This document shows, one piece after another, positions 34,120-36,295 of a stretch of 36,295 bases of DNA. The stretch spans positions 1 through 36,295 of the forward strand of contig CAZAQV010000040.1 of assembly GCA_964487255.1 (NCBI GenBank). Direction: 5' to 3'. A program made the position numbers and the translations under genes. Source of the DNA: CAZAQV01 sp964487255 (GTDB lineage: Bacteria; Myxococcota_A; Polyangia; Polyangiales; CAZAQV01). Below the pieces are notes generated by a model that ran no database searches, was not told the DNA's origin, and saw only the letters and a list, made by a program, of their open reading frames with translations. Numbering within the stretch: position 1 is the stretch's first letter; each line of letters starts with the position of its first letter.

Positions 34120-35352
34120 CTACGTGCCCGGCATATATTGGCCAAACGGGTCGAAGTTTCGGGCATCGTACGGCGTGTCTTTGTAACGGTTGTTGTAGAG
34201 CGTCTGGTAGACGTTGTGTTCACCGTCTGGGCCGTCTACGAGCTTGTTGCGAATGCGCCACTCAAGCTCGAAAAGTTCGCCTAGTGTGAGGTTTTCGGGG
34301 ATCGAGCGGTCACGGGTTGCGGTAATCGTCTGACGGCCGTCGGTAAGACTCGTCGTTTTTCGAGGTTTCATCTCGTAGCGTTCGAGTAGCTCAGGTAGAT
34401 GCCTGCGCAGGATCTGGTCCCGCACCATGGCTGTGATGAGCACGTCGTCAAGGTCGTCGTGTGCGATCAGCTGACCTGGTTTAGCGACTTTGCCAGCTTT
34501 TTTGTCCGCACTTGTGAACACATCGATCCCCAATTCCGGCGCGAGTGTTTCGAGACGGATCTTACCGCCTGGAAAATCGGTTGGGTCGAAGAGACCACTA
34601 AAGGCAAGGGTCTGGGTATCGAGAACGTTTGTAAATGCCAGACCCCGCGTCAGACCTTGGTTGAGCCCCTCTGCGTCCTCCCAGCGAAAGAGCATGGGAA
34701 GGTCAAAAGCTGCATTGTTATAGCCGTCGACAACAGGGCTTGCATCGGTGAAGCTGGTGATCTCCCGCCAAACTTGGTCAGGGCGACCGCTGATCAAAAA
34801 CTGTGGAATCTCAGGTCCAGCATTCGAGCGGATCTTTCCGCGCGTCCAACGCGTATCGGCAATGCGCTCATTGGTGATGCCGTGAAACCGAGCATTTTCG
34901 ATCTCAAACCCAGGCTCGATGAGCGCACGCAGCACTTCCACCGGTTTTTGTCCCTGGAACTTCACGAACGATGCGGACACCACGCGGCTTGCGGGGTTGG
35001 TGGTTAGACCGCTCGTTTCCGTGTCGAGTACGATGCGCGTGGCTTCGGATACCTTTGCGGTGAGACGAGAGAAATCGGGAAGGTTAGCCAGATAGCGTAG
35101 GCCCGCCGCACGGACGGTCGAGCCCATGCGCGGCGTTTGTGTCGGTGCGCTGGAGCTTGGCTCGCCGTCCGATCGATCAGCGATCAGCGCTTCGGCAGCG
35201 CCGCCCAGTGTGCTCATTGCTGCCAAGGGAAGCAACGCGAGTGCCGTAATCAGCCCGTAGGCGAGCTTCGTGGAGCCAAGTTGGTCTCGAAACAGATGTT
35301 CTCGACGACGGAACTTTGGGTCCACGGTCCTGGAACTGGGCAATCGGGTCAT
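34120..35352 (-). CDS. Membrane-anchored DEDDh-type 3'-5' exonuclease-like protein
   Basis: A 410-residue protein with the DnaQ-like exonuclease core. Asp110 and Glu112 (VLDTETSG), Asp217 (YNNAAFDLPM) and His298/Asp303 (AHDDLDD) make up the DEDDh catalytic set, so nuclease activity is likely. Unlike cytoplasmic DnaQ proteins it has a hydrophobic segment at about residues 31-52 after a basic N terminus, suggesting an inner-membrane anchor with unclear topology. The final about 90 residues are an extra domain of unknown fold. If an internal ATG such as that at residue 46 were the true start, the anchor would be lost. Confidence 0.75.
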   Translation of the reverse strand: MTRLPSSRTVDPKFRRREHLFRDQLGSTKLAYGLITALALLPLAAMSTLGGAAEALIADRSDGEPSSSAPTQTPRMGSTVRAAGLRYLANLPDFSRLTAKVSEATRIVLDTETSGLTTNPASRVVSASFVKFQGQKPVEVLRALIEPGFEIENARFHGITNERIADTRWTRGKIRSNAGPEIPQFLISGRPDQVWREITSFTDASPVVDGYNNAAFDLPMLFRWEDAEGLNQGLTRGLAFTNVLDTQTLAFSGLFDPTDFPGGKIRLETLAPELGIDVFTSADKKAGKVAKPGQLIAHDDLDDVLITAMVRDQILRRHLPELLERYEMKPRKTTSLTDGRQTITATRDRSIPENLTLGELFELEWRIRNKLVDGPDGEHNVYQTLYNNRYKDTPYDARNFDPFGQYMPGT

Positions 35353-35527
35353 CCCCGCAGGTCCAGCAAGAAGTAGGCCAGCGTGTGAGCCGAAAAAAGC
35401 CCAAGCTTACCAGGGGACCGCCCAGCCGCCCGCCAGGGCACTAGCCGCTGCGCAGGGTCACCGAACCTCGCCATCAATGGGATCAAGGCCCTGGCAGTTG
35501 CGCCAAAATCGGCTAAAATCCGCCTCC

Positions 35528-36175
35528 ATGATTTTCGTAGGTTGTTCTGGTTTTCCAGTCCCCGCGAGCCGCTACTGGGGAGAGTTTTCTGGCATTGAAC
35601 TGACCGAGACCGAGCTGGGCATACCCGGTGAGGGAACGATCCGTCGCTGGAAGCGCGACTCGCCCAAGAAGTTCGCATTTTCTATGTTTGCTCCCAAGGA
35701 GCTCGCCGAGTCGAAGTTTGCCGCGAGCGACGAGAACGCCGCGCGCATCGACGAAATCGGCAAGGTCGCAACGAAGCTCAGAGCCAAAGCGGTCGTTTTT
35801 CAAGCTCCCGAAGACTTCAAGCCGACGCCGACCAATCGCAAGAAGATCAAGGCGTTCCTCAAGTTGATCCCCAAGGACTTTCCTGCACGCGTCGTGCTCG
35901 ACTTTCCGCTCTGGAAACCTTCGCAAATCTTGAGCGCCACCAATGGCTACGACGTGGTTCCCGCGTACGATCCGCTTTCGGACGACGCCCCGAAGTCCGA
36001 GCTCGCTTACGTTCGCTTGCCCGGACCGGCCGGCCGCCGTAGCCGCTACGACGACAAAGCCATCTCCAAGATCGCGGAGCATTGCGCGGCGCTCGATAGC
36101 AAAGAGGTGCTGTGCGTCTTTCGCAATCAGGATATGTTCGTAAACGCCAAGGCCACCCGCCAAAACCTCACCTGA
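35528..36175 (+). CDS. DUF72 (YecE-like) protein
   Basis: A 215-residue TIM-barrel-like protein of the DUF72 family, biochemical role unknown. Family features are the N-terminal strand IFVGCSGFPVPASRYW, a lysine-rich middle (KKFAFSMFAPKEL), AVVFQAPEDF, RVVLDFPLW and LAYVRLPGP. The ATG at 35528 is chosen because it starts exactly at the first family strand; the open frame upstream lacks similarity. The 175 bp between it and the divergent exonuclease gene has no gene. Confidence 0.85.
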   Translation: MIFVGCSGFPVPASRYWGEFSGIELTETELGIPGEGTIRRWKRDSPKKFAFSMFAPKELAESKFAASDENAARIDEIGKVATKLRAKAVVFQAPEDFKPTPTNRKKIKAFLKLIPKDFPARVVLDFPLWKPSQILSATNGYDVVPAYDPLSDDAPKSELAYVRLPGPAGRRSRYDDKAISKIAEHCAALDSKEVLCVFRNQDMFVNAKATRQNLT

Positions 36176-36253
36176 TTGCTCGCCCGATCTGCTTCGCGAT
36201 ACTTCGTTGTCGTCTACGCTCCCTGCGCACGTACTTTTGAGTCTAATCGTTGA

Positions 36254-36295
36254 TCACATCTTCACTTTTTTTAGGACGAGGACGAATTTGGCGAG
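36254..36295 (-). CDS. Possible 3' end of a minus-strand gene
   Basis: From the window edge, the minus strand reads 13 codons (LAKFVLVLKKVKM) then TGA. The hydrophobic strand plus lysines resembles the end of a Rossmann-like enzyme such as a methyltransferase, but the piece is too short to assign. It could be chance. Confidence 0.25.
   Translation of the reverse strand, partial: LAKFVLVLKKVKM

Overview
The window looks like chromosomal DNA from a GC-rich, Gram-negative delta-proteobacterial lineage, most likely Myxococcota. This is inferred from style, not from a marker gene. The clues are many lipoproteins whose lipobox cysteine is followed by GG, very large TPR proteins with proline-rich or acidic linkers, a receiver-DUF4388 response regulator, an Ig-like lipoprotein with a DUF2135-like end, and frequent GTG starts. 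No rRNA, tRNA, insertion sequence, phage gene or CRISPR array was seen. Layout, left to right. 1-5.8 kb: a DsbD-type thiol-disulfide transporter lacking the usual N-terminal domain (-), diverging from a small polytopic membrane protein, a TPR/Cys-rich/beta-barrel envelope protein and a repeat-built lipoprotein (+). 5.8-12.5 kb: a two-gene operon (-) of a 1768-residue TPR protein and a receiver-DUF4388 regulator, with a GTGA stop/start overlap. 12.6-16.3 kb: an Ig-like lipoprotein (-) diverging from biosynthetic arginine decarboxylase speA (+). 16.5-19.7 kb: a tight + strand run of an osmoprotectant-type ABC ATPase, a binding-protein/permease fusion, and an apparently exported HopA1-family protein. 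19.7-20.9 kb: an accessory patch with a decayed RHH/PIN toxin-antitoxin remnant, an intact RHH-MazF pair and three copies of a hairpin-centred repeat. 20.9-27.7 kb: a VWA-domain protein and an exopolysaccharide locus (polyprenyl sugar-phosphate transferase and Wzz/GumC-like protein on -, Wza-like export lipoprotein and a 4'-phosphopantetheinyl transferase on +). 27.7-36.3 kb: a radical SAM protein, an SDR oxidoreductase overlapping a membrane-anchored 1057-residue TPR protein, an NTF2-like lipoprotein, a membrane-anchored DEDDh exonuclease and a DUF72 protein. How the parts work together: the exopolysaccharide genes form one recognisable pathway segment (initiating sugar-phosphate transfer, chain-length control, outer-membrane export), with the flippase, polymerase and glycosyltransferases lying elsewhere. 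The ABC transporter is complete in two genes. The most unusual content is the HopA1-family gene attached to that transporter, the neighbouring toxin-antitoxin and repeat patch, and a 159-bp inverted-repeat-bounded segment in the leader of the VWA gene. Most of the rest is conserved but functionally uncharacterised envelope and scaffold protein coding.
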